This document shows positions 32,981-41,961 of a stretch of 64,000 nucleotides of DNA, one piece after another. Every line of letters starts with the position of its first letter. The first letter of the stretch is position 1. The translations under genes were made by a program, and so were the position numbers. The stretch covers positions 1 to 64,000 of the forward strand of contig NZ_JAHXZR010000004.1 of assembly GCF_019740315.1 (NCBI RefSeq). The letters are read 5' to 3'. Source of the stretch: Oceanobacter mangrovi. GTDB lineage: Bacteria > Pseudomonadota > Gammaproteobacteria > Pseudomonadales > Oceanobacteraceae. The notes beneath the pieces are model-generated. The model did not search any database and was not told the origin of the DNA. It saw nothing but the letters and a program-made list of their open reading frames with translations.

Positions 32981-33970
32981 CTAGAGATCGACGACCAGGC
33001 GTCGGCTATGGGATCGTGAGCAGCACGGCGTGAAACGTTCGTTAGCTGCTTTTTCCGCCTCACTCTGGAAGTAGTCACGGTGGTCTGGCAGACCATCGAC
33101 AACGGCGGTCAGGCAGGAGCCGCAGATTCCCTGCTCGCAGGACAATTCAACCGGAATACCGGCGGCTTGCATGGCGTTGGCTGCACTCTGGGTGGCAGCC
33201 ACTGGAATGACCTGTCCACTGCTGGCAATGACGATTTCAAAGTCGTTATTTGGTGTTGTGCTGCCTTGAACTGAACTGGAAGCAGCGTCAGACCCGGCTG
33301 ACGCTACTGCAAACTGCTCGAAGTGAATCTGGCTGGCGGGCCAACCAGCTTCCAGGGCGCTGGCATTGACGGCCTTGATCAATCCACCAGGGCCGCAAAC
33401 GTACAATTGGCGGTGCTCGTGATGAACCAGCAGTGAGCTTAACGGCAGCGCCTCCGTAGTCGGGTCGTCGTCGATGTGCAGCACCACGGAATTGCTCAGC
33501 GGTGGCTGCTGGAGCAGCTCTGTAAAAGCCTGGCGGTCACGGCTTCGGACACAATAGTGCAACTCGAAGGACTGGCCTCGCCGCTGAAGTTCTTCGGCCA
33601 TGCAGAGAATGGGCGTAATGCCGATTCCACCGGCGATCAGGACATGATGTTGGCCGTCATGCAGCGGAAACAGATTACGTGGCTGGCTGAGCATCAGATC
33701 GGCCCCCACCGGCAACTGGTGTATGGCTGCTGAGCCACCTCGGCTGTGCGGATCGAGCAATACTCCCAGCTGGTAATAACGGCGGTCGGTAGGTGAGTTA
33801 CACAGCGAATACTGACGGATCAAACCGTTGGGTAAATGCAGGTCAACGTGGGCACCGGCTTCGAACGCTGGCATCAACTGATGGTCTGGTCTAACCAGCG
33901 TTAGTAAAACAATGTCGGTGGCGATCACGGTTTTCTGCTGCAGACGAACAGGGAACAGGGTAGTTGTCAT
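32981..33970 (-). CDS. VanB-like oxygenase reductase
   Basis: The 329-residue protein combines a flavin domain with RQYSLCNSP (FMN binding), an NAD domain with IAGGIGITPIL and VCGPGG, and a C-terminal plant-type [2Fe-2S] domain with CEQGICGSC and a final Cys in TPCCS. This order (FMN, NAD, ferredoxin) is that of the phthalate dioxygenase reductase/VanB family. It is upstream of, and surely co-transcribed with, the Rieske oxygenase gene (71 bases apart), and divergent from a V4R activator. It should be a cytoplasmic NAD(P)H oxidoreductase. Confidence 0.85.
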   Translation of the reverse strand: MTTTLFPVRLQQKTVIATDIVLLTLVRPDHQLMPAFEAGAHVDLHLPNGLIRQYSLCNSPTDRRYYQLGVLLDPHSRGGSAAIHQLPVGADLMLSQPRNLFPLHDGQHHVLIAGGIGITPILCMAEELQRRGQSFELHYCVRSRDRQAFTELLQQPPLSNSVVLHIDDDPTTEALPLSSLLVHHEHRQLYVCGPGGLIKAVNASALEAGWPASQIHFEQFAVASAGSDAASSSVQGSTTPNNDFEIVIASSGQVIPVAATQSAANAMQAAGIPVELSCEQGICGSCLTAVVDGLPDHRDYFQSEAEKAANERFTPCCSRSHSRRLVVDL

Positions 33971-34029
33971 GTTCGGCTCCTTTTGAGCTTGTTGTTATTG
34001 TTGTTGGCCCAGTGGCCTGGGTACTCTTT

Positions 34030-34045
34030 TGCGAGCGCTGTGCCA
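34030..34045 (-). promoter_or_regulatory. Possible sigma-54 promoter of the Rieske operon
   Basis: On the minus strand TGGCAC-AGCGC-TCGCA fits the -24 element exactly and the -12 element with one change (TCGC for TTGC). It lies 60 bases before the reductase start. The divergent gene is a sigma-54 activator, which makes the match more plausible. Confidence 0.45.
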
Positions 34046-34193
34046 GCCATCAATAATTTTTTAACTCATTGAAAATAAAGAGAAAGATATTTTAGGAACC
34101 CAAAATCGGAATACCTGATTTCCGCATTTGCTGAAAAACGGTTCGGCAAATCAGCAAGCTTCTGCAAATAACAAAAATAAGGAAGGTGCTTTT

Positions 34194-35987
34194 ATGAACC
34201 CCAAAATAAAACCTCCTCGGCATAACCGGCAGCTGGCACCGATCAGTGAGGCGATTGACGACAGCCTGCTGTCGGAGCAACTGGAGTTTGACCCCGATGG
34301 CGGTCAGATCCGCTTGTTTGGTCATCGCATGCTTCTGATGCATGGCTTTGCCATGGCATCGCTGCGGCGGGAATTGATTGAGAAGCTGGGTCAGAACGCA
34401 GCCCGCCAGCTATTGACCCGTATTGGTTACCAGCAAGGCGTGGAAGATGCCCGTGCCTTGACGGATGCCGATGACCTGAGCATCTACGACACCCTGGCCT
34501 TGCTACCCAGATTGCGGGAAATGCAGGGATTTGTGCGCCATCAGGCCCATGAGCGAATGCACCTGAACCCGGAAACCGGCGAATTTCGGGCCGATTATTT
34601 CTGGCAGGGATCGTGGGAAGCGGAAGTTCATCGGCAGCAGTTTGGGCTCGGTGGTGAACCGGCCTGCTGGATGATGGTGGGTTATGCGACCGGAGCGACG
34701 ACGGCCATGATGGGGCGGCCAATGATCTGGCGGGAGGTTGAGTGTGTGGCTATGGGACACAGCCGATGCCGGGTTATTGGCCAGCCGCTGGCTGAATGTG
34801 ATGAGCAGCATGGTGATGAACTGGCATTTCTGCAGGTCGAACATTTTGTCAGTAGCCCTGGTGCCAGGCACTCGCGTTTTCAGCAGCCAGACAGTGGTCA
34901 TTCTGCCGTACCACTGGAGCAGCTGCTGCAGGCCGCTGACGAGCTGCATGCGACTGAGGAATTACCGGAGTTGATTGGTGCATCGGCCAGTTTTCATGCT
35001 GCAGTGCACTTGCTCAAGCGGGTTGGGGCGACCGATGCCACTGTGTTGCTGAAGGGGGAAAGCGGCGTTGGCAAAGAGCGGTTCTCAAAGAGCCTGCATG
35101 CCATTGGGCCGCGCGCAGACAAGCCGATGGTATCGGTGAATTGCGCTGCCATCCCGGCAGATTTGGTCGAAGCCGAATTGTTCGGCGTCGAGAAAGGGGC
35201 TTTCACCGGTGCGCATCTGTCCCGTCCCGGGCGTTTTGAACGTGCACACGGCGGTACCCTGTTTCTGGACGAAATTGCCAGCTTGCCAATGCACGCCCAG
35301 GGCAAGCTCTTACGGGTGTTGCAGGAAGGCGAGGTTGAACGCGTCGGTGGCAGCAAGGTTCACAAGGTTGATGTACGAATTGTGGCGGCAGCCAATCGCG
35401 ATTTGCGCGAAGAGGTTGCTGCCGGGCGTTTCCGTGAGGATCTGTTCTTTCGGCTGAACGTGTTTCCGATTGATATCCCCTCATTGCGGCAACGCCGTGA
35501 TGACATCCCACTGCTGGTGCACGTATTCATCAAACGCAGCTGCAAGCGATTCGGCAAGTCGATCCCCGGTTTGACCCGGCGAGCCAGCGAGGCGCTCTGG
35601 CGTTATGAATGGCCAGGTAATGTCCGGGAACTGGAGAACATGATTGAACGAGCGGTGATTCTGGCCGATGACGGGGAATATCTGGATATTCGCCAGCTGT
35701 TTTCCGGTGGCGAGCAGGTGCCGTCTCCCCAGACTCCAACGCTGCTGATCGGGGCTGGTCAGCCTGAGCCTCCGTGCTGTGCCGATAACCCGCTGGACAG
35801 CGAGGATCTCCGGCTGGCACAACTACTGGAACAGGCTGGCTCGTTACAGGGCGTTGAAAACCGCTTGCTCAATTGGGCACTGGAGCAAAGTGGTGGCAAT
35901 GTTTCGGCAGCCGCCCGTTTGCTCAATATGCGCCGTGGCCAACTGGAGTACCGCTTGCGCAAACAGGCGGAGGATCAGGATTGCTGA
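34194..35987 (+). CDS. V4R-domain sigma-54 activator, divergent from the Rieske operon
   Basis: The 597-residue protein (start at 34194 after AGGAAGG) has the XylR/DmpR layout: an N-terminal V4R sensing domain with [11 protein letters not shown] and a zinc site ([18 protein letters not shown]), then an AAA+ domain with GESGVGKE (Walker A), GAFTGA and GGTLFLDE (Walker B), and a C-terminal FIS-type HTH ([19 protein letters not shown]). The position that aligns with the phenol-binding His of MopR-type sensors (LHxxEG in the paralogue at 38257) reads LREMQG, so the effector is probably not phenol. It likely activates the divergent Rieske/reductase genes. Its end overlaps the convergent LysR gene by 13 bases. 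Confidence 0.85.
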   Translation: MNPKIKPPRHNRQLAPISEAIDDSLLSEQLEFDPDGGQIRLFGHRMLLMHGFAMASLRRELIEKLGQNAARQLLTRIGYQQGVEDARALTDADDLSIYDTLALLPRLREMQGFVRHQAHERMHLNPETGEFRADYFWQGSWEAEVHRQQFGLGGEPACWMMVGYATGATTAMMGRPMIWREVECVAMGHSRCRVIGQPLAECDEQHGDELAFLQVEHFVSSPGARHSRFQQPDSGHSAVPLEQLLQAADELHATEELPELIGASASFHAAVHLLKRVGATDATVLLKGESGVGKERFSKSLHAIGPRADKPMVSVNCAAIPADLVEAELFGVEKGAFTGAHLSRPGRFERAHGGTLFLDEIASLPMHAQGKLLRVLQEGEVERVGGSKVHKVDVRIVAAANRDLREEVAAGRFREDLFFRLNVFPIDIPSLRQRRDDIPLLVHVFIKRSCKRFGKSIPGLTRRASEALWRYEWPGNVRELENMIERAVILADDGEYLDIRQLFSGGEQVPSPQTPTLLIGAGQPEPPCCADNPLDSEDLRLAQLLEQAGSLQGVENRLLNWALEQSGGNVSAAARLLNMRRGQLEYRLRKQAEDQDC

Positions 35988-36868
35988 CGTAACTCCCGAA
36001 TGGTTGCCAGAAAGGATTGCAGCAAGGGCGACTGATTGTCTTTCAGATACACGCAGCTGAGGTCCACTTTGGCACTGGCGGGCAGGTCATGAATGGGTTT
36101 GTAAATAATGCCGGGCAACTTCAGCGACGTTGCCGATGCCGGCACCAGACAAATACCGAAGTTACTGGCAGCCAGCGCTACTGCCGTGACGGCATCACCG
36201 ACTTCCTGCGATACCCGTGGCAGGAATCCCTGTTCCTGACAAATGTTAAACACCTTGTCTACAAAGTTGGGGCGGCCGGTATTGGGGAAGGCAATAAAAG
36301 GCTCCTTGCCCAGCGTATCGAACGGTAGTGAGTCAAATTGTGCCAGCGGCGAATGTTCACTCACTGCAATAAACAGTTGCTCGGTTGCGATCACTTCACT
36401 GACGATGTCTGGTAGCGGTGCCAGAACACGGTTAAAACCGATGTTGATCCGGCGCTGACGCAAGGCATCAATCTGTTTGCTTTTGTCCATGGTGTGCAGC
36501 ACCACATTGACTTCCGGGTGCTTGCGGCGGAACGCCTGTAGCAGTTTGGGAATGGTGTCGAATATCGCTGAACCAAAAATACCAACGTCAAGTTGGCCCA
36601 GTTCTCCTTGCCCTGCCTTGCGTGTTCTGTCGGTTGCCAATTCAACCAGAGCGTTGATATTACGGGCTTCCTCAAGTAACAGCTGTCCAGCTTCAGTGAG
36701 TTCGACGCCTTTCGGCGTGCGCACAAACAACTGTACACCGAGGTGTTCTTCCAGCTGTTGAATCTGACGGGTGAGAGGAGGTTGGGAGATATGAAGCTTC
36801 AGCGCAGCGCGGCCAATATTGGCCTCCTCAGCAACCGCGATAAAATACTTCAGCTGTTTCAGGTCCAT
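35975..36868 (-). CDS. LysR-family regulator, BenM/CatM-like
   Basis: The 297-residue protein starts at M8 of the open frame ([15 protein letters not shown], no other good start). The N-terminal wHTH is [25 protein letters not shown], and the rest is a two-lobed effector-binding domain. Sequence blocks such as [19 protein letters not shown] are those of the BenM/CatM/CatR subgroup, whose target is ATAC-N7-GTAT. A perfect match lies 20 bases upstream of its start, between it and the catechol dioxygenase gene. Three more sites of the same geometry occur in the window, so it is the likely master regulator of the meta-pathway genes. The inducer is not deducible. Confidence 0.85.
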   Translation of the reverse strand: MDLKQLKYFIAVAEEANIGRAALKLHISQPPLTRQIQQLEEHLGVQLFVRTPKGVELTEAGQLLLEEARNINALVELATDRTRKAGQGELGQLDVGIFGSAIFDTIPKLLQAFRRKHPEVNVVLHTMDKSKQIDALRQRRINIGFNRVLAPLPDIVSEVIATEQLFIAVSEHSPLAQFDSLPFDTLGKEPFIAFPNTGRPNFVDKVFNICQEQGFLPRVSQEVGDAVTAVALAASNFGICLVPASATSLKLPGIIYKPIHDLPASAKVDLSCVYLKDNQSPLLQSFLATIRELRQQS

Positions 36869-36887
36869 CGACAGGCTCCTTGCTGAC

Positions 36888-36927
36888 ATACCGATTGGGT
36901 ATCAAGTACCCAAGTTATTAGTATTAG
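36888..36927 (+). promoter_or_regulatory. LysR-type operator/promoter C, between LysR and dmpB
   Basis: ATAC-CGATTGG-GTAT (36888-36902) followed after 19 bases by TATTAG (36922-36927). It is placed to serve the dioxygenase gene and to autoregulate the divergent LysR gene. Confidence 0.7.
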
Positions 36928-37038
36928 ACGAGTATGGAAAAGCTAAGATACCGTGATCATCAGCGAAACAGAAGTAGCCAGCCAAAGGCTGTAAAGCAAC
37001 ATTCTGCCTCATTAAAAATAATAAAGAGGAGGCCTCTA

Positions 37039-37974
37039 ATGGCTTTGTCAGGAGTACTACGTCCCGGTCATGCACAGATCCGGGTTATGAATCTTGAAGA
37101 AGGTGTTCGTCACTATCGTGATGTTCTTGGTCTGGTTGAAACCGGCCGTGACTCGCAGGGGCGTGTGTATCTGAAGGCCTGGGACGAAGTGGATCACAAC
37201 AGTGTGATTTTACGTGAGGCAGATCGCGCTGGTCTGGATTTTTTCGGCTTTCGGGTGCTGGATGATGAAACACTCGATAGACTGGAAATTGATCTGAAAG
37301 AGTACGGTCTCAAAACCGAGCGTATTCCGGCGGGTGACATGCTGGAAACCGGTGAGCGAGTGCGCTTTGAGTTGCCATCCGGCCATCTGATTGAGCTCTA
37401 CTCGCAAAAAACCAAGGTTGGTAATGGCAATGGCAATGTGAATCCGACGCCATGGAATGAGAACTCTGAGCGGGGTATCGCGCCGGTTCGTATGGATCAT
37501 GCTCTGCTGTACGGCCCGAACGTTGCTGAAGTTCAGAAAATCTTCGAAGACGTGTTGGGTTTTCAACTGGTCGAGCGTTCACTGACCCCGGATGGCCAGG
37601 GAAATATGGGAATCTGGTTGACCTGCTCCAACAAGGTACACGACATCGCCTTCGTTGAGCATCCAGAGCCGGGTAAGCTGCATCACGTATCGTTCTTTAT
37701 CGAAAGCTGGGATCGGGTACTTCGTGCTGCGGATATCATGAGCATGAACGATGTGCCGGTTGATATTGGACCTACCCGCCACGGTGTGACTCGCGGAGGT
37801 ACCATTTACGCGTGGGACCCATCCGGTAATCGCTTCGAAACCTTTATGGGAGGATATATCGTATATCCCGACCATGAAGTGCTGACCTGGACTTTTGAAG
37901 GGCTCGGTGAAGGCGGCGGTCTGGATTATGCCCAGCGTAAACTGCATGAGTCGTTTCTGACGATTGTTACCTGA
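37039..37974 (+). CDS. dmpB: Catechol 2,3-dioxygenase
   Basis: The 311-residue extradiol dioxygenase cleaves catechol to 2-hydroxymuconic semialdehyde. The start at 37039 follows a strong AAAGAGGAGG, so the longer frame from 36934 is rejected. The Fe(II) ligands are visible: RMDHALLYG (His), LHHVSFFIE (His) and NRFETFMGG (Glu). The order and length match XylE/DmpB. It is a single-gene transcript under operator C, ended by a strong terminator, and is separated from the rest of the pathway by the activator gene. Confidence 0.95.
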   Translation: MALSGVLRPGHAQIRVMNLEEGVRHYRDVLGLVETGRDSQGRVYLKAWDEVDHNSVILREADRAGLDFFGFRVLDDETLDRLEIDLKEYGLKTERIPAGDMLETGERVRFELPSGHLIELYSQKTKVGNGNGNVNPTPWNENSERGIAPVRMDHALLYGPNVAEVQKIFEDVLGFQLVERSLTPDGQGNMGIWLTCSNKVHDIAFVEHPEPGKLHHVSFFIESWDRVLRAADIMSMNDVPVDIGPTRHGVTRGGTIYAWDPSGNRFETFMGGYIVYPDHEVLTWTFEGLGEGGGLDYAQRKLHESFLTIVT

Positions 37975-38153
37975 TTTATATTTTCAGAATTAATGGCATG
38001 ACCGCTGGGGAATCGGGTGGTCATTTTATGATGGCAGTCAGATAAGTTGATTGCTCCCTATATCTGATGAATCAGCAAGTTGCATTTGAACCTGTATTAC
38101 CTGTTATCTTCATGATTGCATTGTATTATCGTTGGTGTGTCACATACCCTTTT

Positions 38154-38181
38154 GGCGATTTCGAAAGAAATCGCCTTTTTT
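38154..38181 (+). terminator. Rho-independent terminator after dmpB
   Basis: GGCGATTTC-GAAA-GAAATCGCC forms a perfect 9-bp stem with a GAAA tetraloop, followed by six T. Confidence 0.95.
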
Positions 38182-38256
38182 ACGTCTGCAGAAAAATCAT
38201 TTGGCATATATTTATGCAGCCGAATATATACAGGATTCGGCCGGACATGGTTGTCA

Positions 38257-39978
38257 TTATGGCTGAAGCTTCTTCAGCCGGTAGGCCATCGCGGGACGGC
38301 TGATTCCCAACAGACGGGCTGCATGGGTGATATTACCGTCTGCCTGGCGCATGGCCTCTTCAAGCAGGCGGGATTCCAGCTGCTCCAGGCCAATGCCATC
38401 CTTGATAATGGCGCGCGCATGGTCAGCAGAATCGCCTTGTTCAGCTGCTTCCTGATGATCTTCTTGCTGGCTGTCTGGTGTCATGGAAGGCCGTTCCAGG
38501 GTGCCATTGCGGCTGATGATATTCAGTGGATGCGTTGGCTCCATCAGCGATGGAAACAGGTTCATCAGCTCAATCGAGTTGCCGTTGTCCGTCAGAATGA
38601 CTCCGCGTTCGATCATGTTCTCCAGCTCCCGGATGTTCCCCGGCCACTTGTACTGAAGCAGTGCTTGCAGGGCGCGATCCGAAATACCGGCCAGCTTCTT
38701 GTTATAGAGTGCCTGATACTTGTCGAGGAAATGATCTGCCAGCAGAGGAATGTCTTCGATGCGTTCCCGCAACGGCGGAATACAAAGAGGGAAGACGTTC
38801 AGTCGAAAGAACAGATCGGCGCGAAAGCGGCCTTGCTGGACGGCTTCTTCGAGGTTTTCGTTGGTTGCCGCAACGACCCGTACATCAATCTTACGGGTAC
38901 GGTTATCGCCAACCCGCTCAAGTTCCTGTTCCTGTAGGACGCGCAGCAAAATGGCCTGGGCCCGGGGCGAAAGCTCGACGACTTCATCCAGGAAAATGGT
39001 GCCACCGTGGGCCCGTTCAAAGCGACCTTCACGACTGCTGCTGGCACCGGTGAAGGCTCCTTTCTCTACCCCGAACAACTCGGCTTCAATCAGGTCTGGC
39101 GGAATGCAGGCACAGTTCACGGCGATGAAAGGGCCATCCTTGCGGTCACTGGACTGGTGCAAGCCGCGGGCGACCACCTCCTTGCCAACACCGGTTTCTC
39201 CGCATAGCAGCACGGAAACCTTGCTTTGTGCGGCCTTGCGAATCAGCTGACATACCTGCAAAAAAGCTTCTGACCGACCGACGGAGTTGGTCAGTAAATC
39301 TTCTTCCAGCTGTTCGTTGCGTACCCGCGCCTTGAGCCGTTCGACCTGCTGCTGCAACAGATCCAGCTCATCAGCCAGATGGCTCGGTTGCAAAATGGCT
39401 TGCATGCTGGCGGGGTCGACTGGCCGACCAACAATGCGGCAATGGCTGTGGCCCATGCCCCGGCATTCCTGTTCCTGATACAGAATCGGCATGCCCAGAA
39501 ATGAACTGGTATAGCCGCTGGCGTAGCCCAGCAAGGTCCAGCACACCGGATAGTCCGACAGCCCGTGGCTGGCCAGGTGCTGCTCCATTTCGTAGGAGCT
39601 GACCCATTCAAATTCGCCGTGGTAGTGATGTTTTTCGAGGTCGATTTCCAGCCGTTTGGGAATCACCTGCACAATCCCTTCAATGGCGTGTAACTGAACG
39701 CCAGCAAGAAAGGCTTCTTCCAGCGGCATATGGGCGCGTACCTTGCGCGCGACCTCCGCATCACGCTTGCCAGACTGGTAGCCAAAACGAATCAGAAAGC
39801 CGCGAGCACGTTCCACGCCCATGGATTCGATCAGTTCGTTACGCAGAATCCCCATGTCACCCGCATGAATCAGTAGCATGCGGTCTTCCTGCAGCCAGAT
39901 TTTGCCTTGCTGCGGACAGAACTGGATTTGGGATAACAGGTCGTCTGCTTGAGGGAGTTGCGGGAGCGAGTACGCCAT
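38257..39978 (-). CDS. dmpR: DmpR-type phenol-sensing sigma-54 activator
   Basis: The 573-residue protein has a V4R sensing domain with the phenol-pocket positions seen in DmpR/MopR: His in LHAIEG (about residue 105) and Trp in GEFEWVSS (about 134). It also has the zinc ligands (YPVCW, QEQECRGMGHSHC). The AAA+ part has GETGVGKE, GAFTGA and GGTIFLDE, and the C-terminus is a FIS-like HTH (ADGNITHAARLLGISRPAM). It is divergent from the phenol hydroxylase operon, whose -24/-12 promoter and repeated upstream sites lie between them. Phenol binding should release the AAA+ domain to activate RNA polymerase-sigma-54. Confidence 0.9.
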   Translation of the reverse strand: MAYSLPQLPQADDLLSQIQFCPQQGKIWLQEDRMLLIHAGDMGILRNELIESMGVERARGFLIRFGYQSGKRDAEVARKVRAHMPLEEAFLAGVQLHAIEGIVQVIPKRLEIDLEKHHYHGEFEWVSSYEMEQHLASHGLSDYPVCWTLLGYASGYTSSFLGMPILYQEQECRGMGHSHCRIVGRPVDPASMQAILQPSHLADELDLLQQQVERLKARVRNEQLEEDLLTNSVGRSEAFLQVCQLIRKAAQSKVSVLLCGETGVGKEVVARGLHQSSDRKDGPFIAVNCACIPPDLIEAELFGVEKGAFTGASSSREGRFERAHGGTIFLDEVVELSPRAQAILLRVLQEQELERVGDNRTRKIDVRVVAATNENLEEAVQQGRFRADLFFRLNVFPLCIPPLRERIEDIPLLADHFLDKYQALYNKKLAGISDRALQALLQYKWPGNIRELENMIERGVILTDNGNSIELMNLFPSLMEPTHPLNIISRNGTLERPSMTPDSQQEDHQEAAEQGDSADHARAIIKDGIGLEQLESRLLEEAMRQADGNITHAARLLGISRPAMAYRLKKLQP

Positions 39979-40037
39979 ACGGTATCTCTTGATTATTTAT
40001 ATTTATTATTGATGAGGCAGGTCATTTGGAATGACTG

Positions 40038-40085
40038 CCTGATCATATCATGAGGTTGTAATTTCGACCTGATCATTTGGTGAGG
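40038..40085. promoter_or_regulatory. Two upstream activator sites for DmpR
   Basis: CCTGATCATATCATGAGG (40038-40055) and CCTGATCATTTGGTGAGG (40068-40085) are direct repeats 30 bp apart, three helical turns, each partly palindromic. XylR/DmpR-type activators bind such paired sites. They are about 60 bp above the -24 element. Confidence 0.65.
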
Positions 40086-40144
40086 CTATTACCGGGAAAT
40101 TGCGATTTTGATTCTGAATAGTGATCTATTTGAGCCAGAAAATC

Positions 40145-40160
40145 TGGCATATCGGTTGCA
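40145..40160 (+). promoter_or_regulatory. Sigma-54 promoter of phenol hydroxylase operon
   Basis: TGGCAT-ATCGG-TTGCA fits the -24/-12 consensus (TGGCAY-N5-TTGCW) exactly. It is 75 bases before the dmpK ATG. Confidence 0.85.
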
Positions 40161-40234
40161 ATAGCCTGATTGAGTAATAAACCGGCCTTTGCCGGTCAAT
40201 ATAAAAATAACCACTCGATCACAAGGTGATTGCC

Positions 40235-40522
40235 ATGACTTTGGATTCGGCAATAACAACGCCAGCGACAGATATCGAACCTGTTAAATATATTCGGATT
40301 CGCAGTAAACCGGGTGCCCGGTTTGTGGAATTCGACTTCGCCATTAATGACCCGTCGTTGTTTGTGGAATTAATAATGCCACCGGCGGTGTTTGACTCGT
40401 TCTGCCAGACCAACCGGGTGGTGCAAATGACAGCAGCCCAGATGCAGGCCGTCGATATGGAACTGGAAAAATGGCGCTACGGGGAAGAAACCCTGATGGC
40501 GGCCAATCACCAGCGCAACTGA
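40235..40522 (+). CDS. dmpK: Phenol hydroxylase assembly protein P0
   Basis: The 95-residue protein contains KYIRIRSKPGARFVEFDFA and PSLFVELIMP, the signature of DmpK. It is not part of the active oxygenase but is thought to aid iron loading or assembly. AAGGTG just before the ATG decides the start over the GTG at 40226. It is the first gene of the operon. Confidence 0.9.
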   Translation: MTLDSAITTPATDIEPVKYIRIRSKPGARFVEFDFAINDPSLFVELIMPPAVFDSFCQTNRVVQMTAAQMQAVDMELEKWRYGEETLMAANHQRN

Positions 40523-40554
40523 TCCAGATAACAACAACCACATTGGAAGCCCGT

Positions 40555-41538
40555 ATGACTATTGAAATCAAAACAGCAACGATCGAGCCGATCCGGTCGA
40601 CGTTCGCCAATCTGCAGCGCCGGTTTGGCGACAAGCCTGCCAGCCGTTATCAGGAAGCGACCTACGACGTGCAGGCCGAAACCAACTTTCACTATCGGCC
40701 GTTATGGCAGCCGGACAGGTTACTCAACGACAAGCGTCGCACGGCAGTGGTGATGGAGGACTGGTACAGCCTCAAGGACCCTCGCCAGTTTTATTACGGC
40801 AGTTATGTGCAGCAGCGTGCCCGCATGCAGGAGCAGGCTGAAAACAATTACGCCTTTTTTGAAAAGCGTGATCTGGCCAGGCACCTCAGTGATGACGCCC
40901 GCAACAGTCTGATTCGCCATCTGGTGCCACTGCGCCACGTCGAACACACCGCCAATCTCAATAACGTTTATGGCAGCGCCTATGGCTACGGTACTGCCGT
41001 CACCCAGGCAATGCTGTTTGATGGCATGGATCGCCTGGGCATCGCCCAGTACCTGTCGCGGATTGGTCTGATTCTGGATGGCAATACGGGGGAGTCCCTG
41101 AGCGCCGCCAAACAAAGCTGGATGCAGGACAGCTGCTGGCAAGGCATGCGGGCGATGTGTGAGAAGAGCCTGACTGTCGAGGACTGGTTCGAGACCTTTG
41201 TACTGCAGGATCTGGTCATCGATACCCTGATGCAGGAGTTGTTTTACGTCCGGTTCGACCAGTGGCTGAGTGAGCACGGGGGCCAGGACGTCGGCATGCT
41301 GACCGAATTTATGCGTGATTGGTACAAGGACACCAGCCGCTGGGTCGATGCCGTATTGAAGGAAGCGGTCAGTGAATCTGCTGCCAACCAACAGCTGATA
41401 CAGGGCTGGTTTGGTAACTGGCGCGGCAGGGTGGTTGAAGCACTGGCGCCGGTTGTGGCGGATATGAACATCGACGATGCCGCTCTTGATATCGCGCTGC
41501 AGACGCTCGACAAACGCGCCGCCAAAGTTGGCCTGTAA
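40555..41538 (+). CDS. dmpL: Phenol hydroxylase P1 (beta) subunit
   Basis: The 327-residue protein is the beta-type oxygenase subunit of the soluble diiron monooxygenase. It begins MTIEIKTATIEPIR and has FYYGSYVQQRARMQEQAE, typical of the family. It forms the heterodimer core with DmpN, with no iron of its own (no paired ExxH). The start at 40555 is 32 bases after dmpK. Confidence 0.92.
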   Translation: MTIEIKTATIEPIRSTFANLQRRFGDKPASRYQEATYDVQAETNFHYRPLWQPDRLLNDKRRTAVVMEDWYSLKDPRQFYYGSYVQQRARMQEQAENNYAFFEKRDLARHLSDDARNSLIRHLVPLRHVEHTANLNNVYGSAYGYGTAVTQAMLFDGMDRLGIAQYLSRIGLILDGNTGESLSAAKQSWMQDSCWQGMRAMCEKSLTVEDWFETFVLQDLVIDTLMQELFYVRFDQWLSEHGGQDVGMLTEFMRDWYKDTSRWVDAVLKEAVSESAANQQLIQGWFGNWRGRVVEALAPVVADMNIDDAALDIALQTLDKRAAKVGL

Positions 41539-41550
41539 CCGGAGATTCCC

Positions 41551-41820
41551 ATGTCAAAAGTGTACCTGATCCTGCAAGACAACGACGATTCCCGCTACCT
41601 GGTGGAAGCCATCGAAGCAGACAACCCGGAAGTTACCACCATCCATCAGCCAGCGCTGATTCGGCTGGAAGCTGAAGGTCGTCTGGTGATTAACCGCGAG
41701 ACCGTCGAAGACAAACTCGGTCGTGACTGGGATGTGCAGGAGCTGCATCTGAACCTGATCAGTCTGGGCGGTAATGTGGATGAGGATGAAGACCGGCTGG
41801 AGTTGAGCTGGGCGGTTTAA
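41551..41820 (+). CDS. dmpM: Phenol hydroxylase P2 effector protein
   Basis: The 89-residue cofactor-free regulatory protein starts MSKVYLILQDNDDSRYLVEAIEA and ends LELSWAV, as in DmpM. It couples electron flow to substrate hydroxylation by binding the oxygenase. It is 12 bases after dmpL. Confidence 0.92.
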   Translation: MSKVYLILQDNDDSRYLVEAIEADNPEVTTIHQPALIRLEAEGRLVINRETVEDKLGRDWDVQELHLNLISLGGNVDEDEDRLELSWAV

Positions 41821-41870
41821 ATGGACGAAATCTGGCTCCCACGCTCCTGCCTGGTAGCCGCAGCGTCCTG

Positions 41871-41898
41871 GCGTTCCCACGCAGAGCGTGAGAACGAG
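41871..41898. repeat. REP-like palindrome inside the phenol hydroxylase operon
   Basis: GTTCCCACGC and GCGTGAGAAC pair across 4 bases, flanked by GC and GAG. It resembles the widespread TTCCCACGC...GCGTGGGAA class of extragenic palindromes. It lies in the 141-base gap between dmpM and dmpN. Confidence 0.65.
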
Positions 41899-41961
41899 AC
41901 AATCGCGTCGGCTGCCTGACTGCTGCTGGTCGACCACAAAAATAACAACAAGGAGCCTGTT

